A DNA stretch of 64,000 nt from Clostridia bacterium (GTDB taxonomy: Bacteria > Bacillota > Clostridia > Christensenellales > CAG-917). The stretch covers positions 1 through 64,000 of the forward strand of contig JAFTSA010000005.1 of assembly GCA_017461985.1 (NCBI GenBank), read 5' to 3'. Below the pieces are notes generated by a model, which made no database searches, was not told where the DNA came from, and was given only the letters and a program-made list of their open reading frames with translations. The position numbers and the translations under genes were made by a program. This document shows, in pieces, positions 32,291 to 41,958 of the stretch. The stretch's first letter is position 1, and each line of letters starts with the position of its first letter.

Positions 32291-32319
32291 ATTCTACAAA
32301 GTTTTATCTTCTATGTCAA
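32291..32319 (-). promoter_or_regulatory. Promoter of alkaline phosphatase gene
   Basis: On the minus strand TTGACA (32319-32314), 17-bp spacer, TAGAAT (32296-32291). The leader between it and the gene contains CACGC and GCGTG arms (about 32256-32273), a possible operator; no clear Pho box is seen. Confidence 0.78.
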
Positions 32320-32388
32320 CATATCATTTACGCGTAGGCGAGAAGGGATTTTAAGGAAAAATTAATAAAAAAAATTTTGCATAAAATA

Positions 32389-32417
32389 TTGACAATTGGC
32401 AAAACTAGATTTAGAAT
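32389..32417 (+). promoter_or_regulatory. Promoter of the heat-shock operon
   Basis: TTGACA (32389-32394), 17-bp spacer, TAGAAT (32412-32417), immediately followed by the CIRCE element. Confidence 0.85.
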
Positions 32418-32418
32418 G

Positions 32419-32445
32419 TTAGCAGACAGCAGTTGAGAGTGCTAA
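32419..32445 (+). promoter_or_regulatory. CIRCE element (HrcA operator)
   Basis: TTAGCAGAC-N9-GAGTGCTAA. The right half is the exact CIRCE consensus; the left half departs in its last three bases (consensus TTAGCACTC). Placement over the start of transcription and ahead of hrcA is as expected for HrcA autorepression. Confidence 0.88.
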
Positions 32446-32486
32446 CAAAGTGCTTATCACCACTGCCAAACCAAAGGAGAATAGCT

Positions 32487-33518
32487 GTGAAGGAACTTTC
32501 CGAAAGAAAACGAAAAATACTCCACGCGGTGGTTGACCTGTACATCTCAACAGGTGAGCCCGTTTCAAGTGCGGACGTCCAAGCAAAGTATTTGCCCGAC
32601 GTATCCTCAGCCACGATTCGTGCAGAGCTCAGCGCCCTTGAAGCACTAGGATACTTGGACCAACCTCACACCTCAGCAGGACGCGTGCCCAGAAAGGAAG
32701 CATACAAACTGTACGTTGGTGACCTTGGAGACGGCAACGCCTTGACTGATGCTGAAACAGCGTTTATAAGAAGGCGTTTTGAAGAGAAGCTGGGTGAAGT
32801 CGGTGACATAACCCGTCAAGCGGCAAAGATAATCAGTGACGTCACCAACTACACCTCCTTCCTTGTGACAAAGAGCAATCCTCACGTGGTCATTGAGGAA
32901 ATCAAACTCATCTCCCTCAAGGGCAACAGAGCCCTCCTTCTTATAGTCACAGACAGCGGAGTGCTGGCAGACAAGACCATAGACGTCAGTGAAGATATGA
33001 GAGGTGAATATCTTGAAACCGCAACCCACATGTTAAACAAGGTGTTTGCTGGCAAAGAGATAGGCGAGTTCGAGTCACTGAACTTTATGGAAGACATCGA
33101 AATGGAGATGGAGTCCTACAAGGACATCTTCGACGAAGTGATTGCCATCATCAAAAACTATATGAACAATCACAGTGACAACGTAGTTGTGGAAGGCGCT
33201 CTCAAAATGCTTGACTATCCTGAATACAACAACGTGGAAGACGCCAAAAACTTCCTCTCTGTGATTTCAGACGAGCAAAGTGTCAGCGAAATCTTCGGCT
33301 CACAAGAGGACAGCATAGAGTTTTCAGTGCGCATAGGCAAAGAGGACAGCGGTGTTGATAAATGTGCCATCATCACGGCAGCCTACAAAGTGGGTGACGA
33401 AGTGGTTGGACAAGCCGGCGTCATCGGCCCCGAAAGAATGGACTACAAACGTGTCATCGGCGTGCTGGATTACATCAAAAACACTCTCAATTCAATACTT
33501 GACAACAAAAAGGATTAG
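32487..33518 (+). CDS. hrcA: Heat-inducible transcription repressor HrcA
   Basis: 343 aa from the GTG at 32487, which has an AAAGGAG site; the in-frame start at 32433 lies inside the CIRCE operator. N-terminal winged helix (LSERKRKILHAVVDLYI, SSATIRAELSALEALGYL, HTSAGRVPR) and C-terminal HrcA domain ending with GPERMDYKRVIGVLDYI. It represses the heat-shock operon by binding CIRCE and is normally stabilised by GroEL. First gene of hrcA-grpE-dnaK-dnaJ-prmA. Confidence 0.95.
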   Translation: MKELSERKRKILHAVVDLYISTGEPVSSADVQAKYLPDVSSATIRAELSALEALGYLDQPHTSAGRVPRKEAYKLYVGDLGDGNALTDAETAFIRRRFEEKLGEVGDITRQAAKIISDVTNYTSFLVTKSNPHVVIEEIKLISLKGNRALLLIVTDSGVLADKTIDVSEDMRGEYLETATHMLNKVFAGKEIGEFESLNFMEDIEMEMESYKDIFDEVIAIIKNYMNNHSDNVVVEGALKMLDYPEYNNVEDAKNFLSVISDEQSVSEIFGSQEDSIEFSVRIGKEDSGVDKCAIITAAYKVGDEVVGQAGVIGPERMDYKRVIGVLDYIKNTLNSILDNKKD

Positions 33519-33520
33519 AC

Positions 33521-34081
33521 ATGAAAGACAAAAAACAAAAAGCAGAATTGGACAAAGAGTTCAAAGTGGCAGAAGAAGTGGCTGAAACCGACGACCTCGG
33601 TCTTGACAGAGAAACCCTCGGCGACGACAAATACATCGAAGCCCTTGAAGAGAAACTTGGTCAAGCCATTGCAGAAAGCGTGATGTGCCGCAACCTCACC
33701 CAACGTCTTCAAGCAGACTTTGACAACTATCGCAAGCGCAACTCATCAATCGCAGAGGAGATGAAGCAACTGGGCATTTCAATGGTTTGTGAGAAACTCC
33801 TCGGCGTCCTTGACAACTGCGACCTTGCAAGAAAATACATTTCAGACCAAAGCGCACTGCAAGGCTTCAATATGATGGAAGGACAAATCCTCTCCGCCCT
33901 TGAAACCTTTGGTCTTAAAACAGTTGAAGCAGAAGGACTTGAATTTGATGCCAAAGTTATGAACGCTCTTGAAAGAGAAAAGGCAGAAGGCAAAGAAGGA
34001 CAAGTTGTAGAAGTTATATCCAAAGGATATACGTTGAACGGAAAATTGATTAGACCCGCTGGCGTAAAAGTGGGCTACTAA
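33521..34081 (+). CDS. grpE: Nucleotide exchange factor GrpE
   Basis: 186 aa, starting 2 bp after hrcA. N-terminal charged region, long coiled-coil helix (about 45-90, LTQRLQADFDNYRKRNSSIAEEM split around the conserved DFDNYRKR), then a C-terminal beta wing ending IRPAGVKVGY, matching the family ending (LRPAMVKVS). It exchanges ADP for ATP on DnaK. Normal length; no defect seen. Confidence 0.94.
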   Translation: MKDKKQKAELDKEFKVAEEVAETDDLGLDRETLGDDKYIEALEEKLGQAIAESVMCRNLTQRLQADFDNYRKRNSSIAEEMKQLGISMVCEKLLGVLDNCDLARKYISDQSALQGFNMMEGQILSALETFGLKTVEAEGLEFDAKVMNALEREKAEGKEGQVVEVISKGYTLNGKLIRPAGVKVGY

Positions 34082-34120
34082 GAGAAATATATATCAGGAC
34101 ATCCTGAAAGGAGAATAAAA

Positions 34121-35890
<1,770 letters not shown>

Positions 35891-35998
35891 GCAGGCTTTG
35901 ATCCTAACAAGATGGGTGGAGCAAACGGCGGAGCAAACTACACTGTTGACGACGACAATATGACTCCTCCCGAAGGCGGTTGGAACTAAGATTTACCC

Positions 35999-36044
35999 TT
36001 GACGGCTACATCGTAGCCGTCAAGCACCATATACGAAGTATATG
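35999..36044. repeat. Two mini-hairpins between dnaK and dnaJ
   Basis: TTGACGGCTAC-ATC-GTAGCCGTCAA (35999-36023) is an 11-bp perfect stem with a three-base loop; CATATAC-GAA-GTATATG (36028-36044) is a 7-bp stem with a three-base loop. There is no T tract. The dnaJ start follows 9 bp later with no recognisable ribosome site. Confidence 0.8.
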
Positions 36045-36053
36045 AACTAGACT

Positions 36054-37214
36054 ATGGCAGACAAATCATATTACGACACTCTAGGAGTTTCAAAGACAGC
36101 AAGCGCCGACGAATTGAAGTCGGCGTATCGTCGTTTAGCCAAGCAATATCACCCCGACCTTTTTGCAGGCAAACCCGATGCTGAAAAGAAACAAGCAGAG
36201 GAAAAATTCAAGGAAATCAATCACGCCTATGACGTGCTTTCCGACCCTCAAAAGCGTGCCGCCTATGACCAATACGGTTCAGAAAACGGCCCTCAAGGCT
36301 TTGGTGGCGGAGCAGGCGGTTTTGGTGGATTCGGTGGCGGAGCAGGTGGCTTCGGTCTTGATATGGACGACATCATCAACAGCTTCTTTGGAGGCTTTGG
36401 TGGTGGAGGCAGAAGTCAATCCTCCCGTGCAAATGCACCTCAAAACGGCAAAGATATAGGCATTCGTATGACCATCTCTTTTGAAGAGGCGGTCTTTGGC
36501 GTTGAAAAGGTTGTCAATATCAAGCGTGTTGAAAACTGCCCTGACTGTAAGGGTAGCGGTGCAAAGGACGGCGCATTCAAAACTTGTCCCACCTGTGGCG
36601 GAAGCGGAACAGTCACCCAAACACAACGCACACCTTTTGGTCAATTCCAAACCTCGGCGGTTTGCCCCAACTGTAAGGGCAAAGGCAAGATTGTCACCGA
36701 CCCATGTCCCACTTGCAAAGGTCAAGGCAGAATGGAAAAGACAAGAGAGGTCAAAATCAATATTCCTGCAGGCATTGACAATGGTCAACGCATCACCTAC
36801 AACAATGAAGGTCACGCTGGCAAAAACGGCGGTATGAACGGTAGCCTCGTTGTTGAAATCTCGGTGACACCTCACAAGATTTTCAAGCGCAACGGCGCAG
36901 ACGTTATGGTGGAATATCCTCTCACTGTGGCAGAGGCAGCCCTTGGCATAACAATCTCAGTGCCCACCCTTTCAGGAAAGCCCGAAGAGTTGAAAATCCC
37001 CGAAGGCACTCAAAGTGGTACAATGTTCAAAATTAAGGGCAAAGGCATCAAGAAACTCCGCACCAAAAACGACTATGGTGACCTCTACGTCAAGGTGGTT
37101 GTGGAAGTGCCAAAGAGCCTGACACGTGAACAAAAAGACCTTTTGAAACGCCTCGAAGAAAGCTTTGAGATGAAGCAATTCCCCAAGAAAAAGGAATTCA
37201 AAGAAAAACAGTAA
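36054..37214 (+). CDS. dnaJ: Chaperone DnaJ
   Basis: 386 aa. J domain with the HPD motif in AKQYHPDLFAG (about residues 28-38), a Gly/Phe-rich linker (about 75-125), a zinc domain with four CxxCxGxG repeats (CPDCKGSG, CPTCGGSG, CPNCKGKG, CPTCKGQG) and the C-terminal substrate-binding sheets. It stimulates DnaK ATPase and delivers substrates. No Shine-Dalgarno sequence is visible before the ATG; a mini-hairpin sits in that place. The protein itself shows no defect. Confidence 0.95.
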   Translation: MADKSYYDTLGVSKTASADELKSAYRRLAKQYHPDLFAGKPDAEKKQAEEKFKEINHAYDVLSDPQKRAAYDQYGSENGPQGFGGGAGGFGGFGGGAGGFGLDMDDIINSFFGGFGGGGRSQSSRANAPQNGKDIGIRMTISFEEAVFGVEKVVNIKRVENCPDCKGSGAKDGAFKTCPTCGGSGTVTQTQRTPFGQFQTSAVCPNCKGKGKIVTDPCPTCKGQGRMEKTREVKINIPAGIDNGQRITYNNEGHAGKNGGMNGSLVVEISVTPHKIFKRNGADVMVEYPLTVAEAALGITISVPTLSGKPEELKIPEGTQSGTMFKIKGKGIKKLRTKNDYGDLYVKVVVEVPKSLTREQKDLLKRLEESFEMKQFPKKKEFKEKQ

Positions 37215-37267
37215 AATCCCACAACAAAGGTTTTACATACCATAACTGACAAGATAAACTTTCGATT

Positions 37268-38170
37268 ATGAAATACAAAACAATTTCAGTCACCACCAAT
37301 CACGACAGCGCAGAGCTTGTGTCAAGCGCGATGTTTGACGTAGGCGCAGAGGGTGTTTCAATCCTTGACAAACAGGACTTTTTGGACCTTGTCAAGAGTG
37401 ACATCATTTGGGATTACGTTGATGAAACAATCCTTCTTCAAAGTGACGCCGTGAAGGTGTCAACCGTGGTCACACCCGATGACACTGACTATGAAATCCG
37501 CCTTGAAAATCGTCTTGGAGAGATGAAGGAATACGGCGTAGTTTGTGGTGAAATCGTGGTTGGCGAAGTTGACGAGCAGGACTGGGCAAACGAGTGGAAA
37601 AAGTACTACAAGCCCATCGTCACCTCACAAATCACAGTTGTTCCCACTTGGATAAACTACACTCCTGCCGATGGTGAAAAGATTATGCGTCTTGACCCCG
37701 GTATGGCTTTTGGCACAGGGGAGCACGCAACCACACGTATGTGCCTTGAACTTATGGACGTCAAAGGCAAGTCGGTCATTGACGTAGGTTGTGGCAGTGG
37801 CATTTTGGGTATTGCTGCAGAGTTGGTCGGAGCAGACAGCGTCTATATGTGCGACATCGACCCTCAAGCCGTAGAGTTTGCCAAGAAAAATGCTTTGCTC
37901 AACGGAGTTAAAGCAGTTGTTGAAGAAGCAGACCTTATTGAGGGCGACCACAAAGCAGATTTCATCTTTGCAAATATCACTGCAGACATTTTGATGCGCC
38001 TTTCTCGCTCAATCGGCAAGCACCTGAAAGATGACGGAATCATTGTCCTTTCAGGCATCATCAACACCCGTCTTGACGAAGTGATTGAGTGCTATGAAGG
38101 TGCAGGCTACGTCATCATCGACAAAGCGGAAAGAGAAGACTGGCGCGCCCTGAAACTGAAAAAGGCATAA
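37268..38170 (+). CDS. prmA: Ribosomal protein L11 methyltransferase
   Basis: 300 aa. The SAM-binding core shows RLDPGMAFGTGEHATTRMCL (about 139-158) and DVGCGSGILGIAAELVGA (about 173-190), then FANITADILMRL with the NxxA-type substrate motif. It methylates L11 of the large ribosomal subunit. Position after dnaJ is the usual Bacillota arrangement. A small membrane-protein gene separates it from rsmE, which normally follows directly. Confidence 0.93.
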   Translation: MKYKTISVTTNHDSAELVSSAMFDVGAEGVSILDKQDFLDLVKSDIIWDYVDETILLQSDAVKVSTVVTPDDTDYEIRLENRLGEMKEYGVVCGEIVVGEVDEQDWANEWKKYYKPIVTSQITVVPTWINYTPADGEKIMRLDPGMAFGTGEHATTRMCLELMDVKGKSVIDVGCGSGILGIAAELVGADSVYMCDIDPQAVEFAKKNALLNGVKAVVEEADLIEGDHKADFIFANITADILMRLSRSIGKHLKDDGIIVLSGIINTRLDEVIECYEGAGYVIIDKAEREDWRALKLKKA

Positions 38171-38257
38171 AAAAATAAGTAATTGAAGCCCGAAAAATTA
38201 TGGTGTTTCTTTGTAGTATTGATAATTCGACAAAAGAAATAATTTGAGGTGGCTGAT

Positions 38258-38665
38258 ATGAAAAAGAAGCTTATACTTTTATGCACAGCACTTATTGCTC
38301 TCGTTTTAGAGATATTGCCTTATGGTGCTGTGTGTATATTTGCTCCAAGTCCAGAGGAAAGAATAAGAAAAACGTTTTCATATTTTGACCCTATTCCTTT
38401 TGGATATGCAAACTTTGCACCTTTCATTGTTGGGCTTCTTACTTGTGTGCTAATTATTTTGATAATTTTGGCACTTATATTGAAAAAAGAACTGAAAATT
38501 CCTATCATAGTAGTGTCTGCAGTGGCAACTATATTGTCAATCGCACCTCTATTTTATGGAATAAGTTATTTTTCTGTGGTAGGCATATTCATTACGTTGT
38601 CATTATTGACTACGACTATTGTGTCTTGTATCAAAACAAAAGCAATCGACAAAGACAAAACATAA
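38258..38665 (+). CDS. Small membrane protein of unknown function
   Basis: 135 aa from ATG 38258, with GAGGTGG six bases upstream. Four predicted membrane helices: LILLCTALIALVLEILPYGA, a pair around APFIVGLLTCVLIILIILAL and IPIIVVSAVATILSIAPL, and VVGIFITLSLLTTTIVSC. A short charged external loop (SPEERIRKTFSYFD) lies between the first two. I do not recognise a family. The gene is AT-richer than its neighbours and interrupts the common prmA-rsmE order, so it may be a later insertion. RsmE begins 5 bp after its stop. Confidence 0.65.
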   Translation: MKKKLILLCTALIALVLEILPYGAVCIFAPSPEERIRKTFSYFDPIPFGYANFAPFIVGLLTCVLIILIILALILKKELKIPIIVVSAVATILSIAPLFYGISYFSVVGIFITLSLLTTTIVSCIKTKAIDKDKT

Positions 38666-38670
38666 TACTT

Positions 38671-39396
38671 ATGGAAATACGCAGATTTTTTGTAAACCCC
38701 AGTGACATAAACGGCAACACCGTCACGTTGAGTGGTGATGAGTTTTATCATATGACCAAAGTCCTCCGCTACAAAGAGGGCTACAAGGCGGTGATTCTAG
38801 CAAACGACGGCATCGAGTTACACTCAACAGTCACCTCAATCGGCAAGGATACAGCAACCCTCACCATTGATGAAAGAAAGGTCGTTGACGTGAAAAATGC
38901 CAAGGTCACGCTGTATGCCGGACTTCTCAAAAACAACAAACTTGATTTTGTTGTGCAAAAAGGGGTTGAATTAGGCGTTGACGTCATCGTGCCTTTCATC
39001 TCACAAAACACTGCGGAAACAAAATTCAATTTGGACAGAGCAAAGAAGATAGCTCTTGAAAGCGCAAAGCAATGTGGCTCAGTGTATCTTTCAAAGGTTG
39101 AAGACCTCACCGACTACGACACAATGCTCGGTGATTTCACTTCATTTGACAAGGTTATCTTTGCGTACGAAGATGAAAAGCAAACCCGAATTGCTGATGC
39201 TGTTGAGGGTGGCAAAAACGTTGCAATCATCGTAGGCCCTGAAGGCGGATTCACCCCGTTAGAAGTCCAAAAAGCAAAGGAAAACGGCGCAGAAATCGTC
39301 ACTCTTGGCAGACGAATTTTGCGTGCAGAAACCGCTTCAATCGTGTCCCTCACTCTGGCACTTGACGCCCTCCATGAACTTGACTATGAACACTAA
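38671..39396 (+). CDS. rsmE: 16S rRNA m3U1498 methyltransferase RsmE
   Basis: 241 aa from ATG 38671, the start that gives the family N terminus MEIRRFFVNP. SPOUT-fold methyltransferase with VGPEGGFTPLEV (about 182-193) and the C-terminal knot LGRRILRAETASIVSL. It methylates U1498 of 16S rRNA using SAM. No ribosome site is evident, so translation may be coupled to the membrane-protein gene ending 5 bp earlier. The longer frame reaching back to 38443 overlaps that gene and is rejected. Confidence 0.92.
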   Translation: MEIRRFFVNPSDINGNTVTLSGDEFYHMTKVLRYKEGYKAVILANDGIELHSTVTSIGKDTATLTIDERKVVDVKNAKVTLYAGLLKNNKLDFVVQKGVELGVDVIVPFISQNTAETKFNLDRAKKIALESAKQCGSVYLSKVEDLTDYDTMLGDFTSFDKVIFAYEDEKQTRIADAVEGGKNVAIIVGPEGGFTPLEVQKAKENGAEIVTLGRRILRAETASIVSLTLALDALHELDYEH

Positions 39397-40648
39397 AAAA
39401 ATCGTTGTTTTCACCCTTGGTTGCAAGGTCAATCAATACGACTCAGACGCCATGCTCAACATCTTGTCAGCAGGTGGTTTTGACGTAAGTGACGAAATGG
39501 AAGTGGCGGATATATACATAATCAACACCTGTGCAGTCACGGCGGAAGCAGAGCGCAAATCTCGTCAAACCGTCACCAAAATCTTGAAGCTCAACCCTGA
39601 TGCAGAAATCTACGTCTGCGGTTGCGCCTCACAACGTGACAAAATTCAATTTGACCGTGACGGAGTAAGATACGTTTCGGGCACTGACGGCAAGATCGCC
39701 CTTGCCAAAGAGTTGGTGGAAAAGGTGCAAAATGACGTTGACATGCCCGAATGCTCCTTTGAAATCGGCAAGGAATTTGAGGAGAATGACGGAGTGCTAT
39801 CCCTTCGCACCCGCCACTATATAAAGGTGCAAGACGGTTGCAACAATTTCTGCAGTTATTGCATCATCCCTTATCTTCGCGGAAGAAGTCGCTCCCGTGA
39901 CCTTGGGGGTATAAGAGCAGAACTTGACAAGGCAGTGATCGTTGCAAAGGAAATTGTCCTCACCGGCATCAATCTTTCCGCCTACGGCAAAGATAAAGAT
40001 AGCAGTTTAGCAGACTTGCTCAGGGCAGTCAAGGACTATCCCGTACGTATGCGCCTAGGCTCACTTGAAGTTGGTGTCATAGACCGCGACCTTCTTGACG
40101 CCACAAAGGAAATGTACGACTTCTGTCCTCATTTCCACTTGTCTCTCCAAAGCGGTGACGACACAACCCTCAAAAAGATGAATCGTCACTACACCACGGC
40201 AGAATACGAAAGTGCGGTAGACTTGATAAGAGAATATTATCCAAACGCCGCTATCACCACAGACATAATCGTAGGCGTCCCCACCGAAACAGAGGAGCAG
40301 TTTGTTGCAAGCATGAACTTTGCAAAACGCATAGGTTTCAGCGACATACACTGTTTCCCTTATTCATCACGAAAGGGCACAGTTGCAGGCAAGTGGCAAG
40401 TGCTGTCAAAGGCAGTGCTCACCGACCGTGCAAAGCGTATGGGTGAGGTGAAAAACCAACTGATAAAGGACTATCTCACAGCCCAAATCGGCAAGCCCTT
40501 GAAGGTGCTTTTTGAAACGTGTGACGAAAACGGAGTATGGTGCGGACACACCGAAAACTACGTAAAAGTCTATTCAAAAAACGGCGAGAAAAACACATTG
40601 AAAACCATCGTCCCCACAAGGCTTTACCTTGACGGACTTGGTGAATAG
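39386..40648 (+). CDS. mtaB: tRNA t6A37 methylthiotransferase MtaB
   Basis: 420 aa, start overlapping the end of rsmE by 11 bp. N-terminal methylthiotransferase domain with LGCKVNQYDSDAM, NTCAVTAEAERKSRQ and CGCASQRD (three Cys for the auxiliary cluster), then the radical-SAM motif CNNFCSYCIIPYLRG (about residues 150-164), and a short C-terminal TRAM-like part. It adds a methylthio group to t6A37 of tRNAs reading ANN codons. The alternative ATG at 39374 would add four residues. Confidence 0.92.
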   Translation: MNTKKIVVFTLGCKVNQYDSDAMLNILSAGGFDVSDEMEVADIYIINTCAVTAEAERKSRQTVTKILKLNPDAEIYVCGCASQRDKIQFDRDGVRYVSGTDGKIALAKELVEKVQNDVDMPECSFEIGKEFEENDGVLSLRTRHYIKVQDGCNNFCSYCIIPYLRGRSRSRDLGGIRAELDKAVIVAKEIVLTGINLSAYGKDKDSSLADLLRAVKDYPVRMRLGSLEVGVIDRDLLDATKEMYDFCPHFHLSLQSGDDTTLKKMNRHYTTAEYESAVDLIREYYPNAAITTDIIVGVPTETEEQFVASMNFAKRIGFSDIHCFPYSSRKGTVAGKWQVLSKAVLTDRAKRMGEVKNQLIKDYLTAQIGKPLKVLFETCDENGVWCGHTENYVKVYSKNGEKNTLKTIVPTRLYLDGLGE

Positions 40649-40655
40649 GAGATAT

Positions 40656-40997
40656 ATGGAAAACTGTCTTTTTTGTAAAATTGTAAGAGGAGAAATCCCC
40701 AGCCCCCGTCTTTATGAAGACGATGATATGATCATCATCAAGGACATCGCACCCCAAGCCCCCGTCCACCTTTTGCTCATCCCCAAGAAGCACTACGCTG
40801 ACGTCACAGAGATGAGTGAAGAAGACGCCGTCACCCTTGGCAAGTGCTTGAAAAAGGTTGGCGAAATTGCCACAGAACTTGGTCTTGAAAACGGTTTTAG
40901 ACTTGTGTCCAACAAGGGCGATGACGGAAGACAAAGCGTCCATCACCTCCACGTCCACATCTTGGGCGGACACCCTCTTGACGAAATGATGGGTTGA
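40656..40997 (+). CDS. HIT-family nucleotide-binding hydrolase
   Basis: 113 aa from ATG 40656 (TAGGAGAT site). Starts CLFCKIVRGEIPS with the paired Cys of the HinT branch and ends with the histidine triad HHLHVHILGG. HinT-type enzymes hydrolyse purine nucleoside phosphoramidates. Last gene of the hrcA-dnaK-mtaB transcription unit, 7 bp after mtaB, with a terminator after it. Confidence 0.92.
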   Translation: MENCLFCKIVRGEIPSPRLYEDDDMIIIKDIAPQAPVHLLLIPKKHYADVTEMSEEDAVTLGKCLKKVGEIATELGLENGFRLVSNKGDDGRQSVHHLHVHILGGHPLDEMMG

Positions 40998-41018
40998 TGA
41001 ATTGAAAAATTCAACGCG

Positions 41019-41050
41019 AAAGCACCTCAAACGAGGTGCTTTGTTTTTTT
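41019..41050 (+). terminator. Terminator after HIT gene
   Basis: AAAGCACCTC-AAAC-GAGGTGCTTT then G and eight T. Confidence 0.88.
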
Positions 41051-41169
41051 TCTTCAAATCGCACAAGAATATGTTAATATTGTCAAAAACAGCATATAAA
41101 CCACCGATTATGCAATTATAAACAAATTATATTGACAGTTTTTCACGTCTCAAAATTCACAAAAAATGT

Positions 41170-41208
41170 GTTGATAAATCCTACAAGTGTTGGTATAATG
41201 GTATCAAC
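41170..41208 (+). promoter_or_regulatory. TetR gene promoter with flanking inverted repeat
   Basis: TTGATA (41171-41176), 17-bp spacer, TATAAT (41194-41199). GTTGATA (41170-41176) and TATCAAC (41202-41208) form a 7-bp inverted repeat bracketing the promoter, a possible autoregulatory site. Confidence 0.6.
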
Positions 41209-41225
41209 CAAAGACGAGGTGAAAT

Positions 41226-41801
41226 ATGAACACACCCAACAACGCACGCAGTGCACAGTCAAAAATCAAAATCAAAAAAGCATTCACCGTCCTCCTTGAA
41301 GCCCACAATGTAAGTGACATAACCGTGGGTGACATTTGCAAGGAAGCAGGGGTGAACCGCACCACCTTTTACTCACACTATTCCTGCATCGCAGACCTCT
41401 ACAAGGCCATTGAAGAGGATATGTACGTGTCAATCAAGGAGATGCTTTTGCCCACTGATGACATATCTGACGAGCGTGTTGCATTCAATATGATTGTCAC
41501 CGCCCTTGAAGCCATAAAGGCACACAGACACCTTCACCGCAACCATCTTGAGCACACCCTAGAATTTGACTATCTTGACGAACTTACTGAGAGCATTCGC
41601 GCAAGATATATGCCCCTCATTTTGCAAGGTCAAAACTTGTCGCCAGAGCAAGAAGAGCACTTCTTCATTTTCTGCAAAAGCGGAATCATCGGCATCATCC
41701 GCGACTGGGTGATGAAAGACTGCGTCGCCGACGTACAATCCATAGCCCACTCCATTTTGTTCATAATGCACCAAATCCGTTTCAAGCTCATTTACAATTG
41801 A
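41226..41801 (+). CDS. TetR-family transcriptional regulator
   Basis: 191 aa. N-terminal TetR HTH: KIKKAFTVLLEAHNVSDITV then GDICKEAGVNRTTFYSHYSC (recognition helix about 45-55). The C-terminal helical ligand domain (about 70-191) has FIFCKSGIIGIIRDWVMKDC, like clostridial TetR regulators with a DhaS-like C-terminal domain. Ligand unknown. It is followed by the 917-aa lipoprotein gene and may control it. Own promoter and terminator. Confidence 0.85.
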   Translation: MNTPNNARSAQSKIKIKKAFTVLLEAHNVSDITVGDICKEAGVNRTTFYSHYSCIADLYKAIEEDMYVSIKEMLLPTDDISDERVAFNMIVTALEAIKAHRHLHRNHLEHTLEFDYLDELTESIRARYMPLILQGQNLSPEQEEHFFIFCKSGIIGIIRDWVMKDCVADVQSIAHSILFIMHQIRFKLIYN

Positions 41802-41887
41802 GCGGAGTTTGTTTCAACGCTCAAACGTATCAATATAGTCAAAACGATTTAAATCCCGAAATCAAATTTACACCCCGTAAAATTTAC

Positions 41888-41917
41888 AAAATTGCCTATT
41901 GAACGATAGGCAATTTT
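41888..41917 (+). terminator. Hairpin terminator after TetR gene
   Basis: AAAATTGCCTAT-TGAACG-ATAGGCAATTTT, a perfect 12-bp stem whose 3' arm ends in four T. Confidence 0.7.
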
Positions 41918-41958
41918 ATGTTAGCATAGATTTAAGGTAAACACCTTGGGGGAAAATT

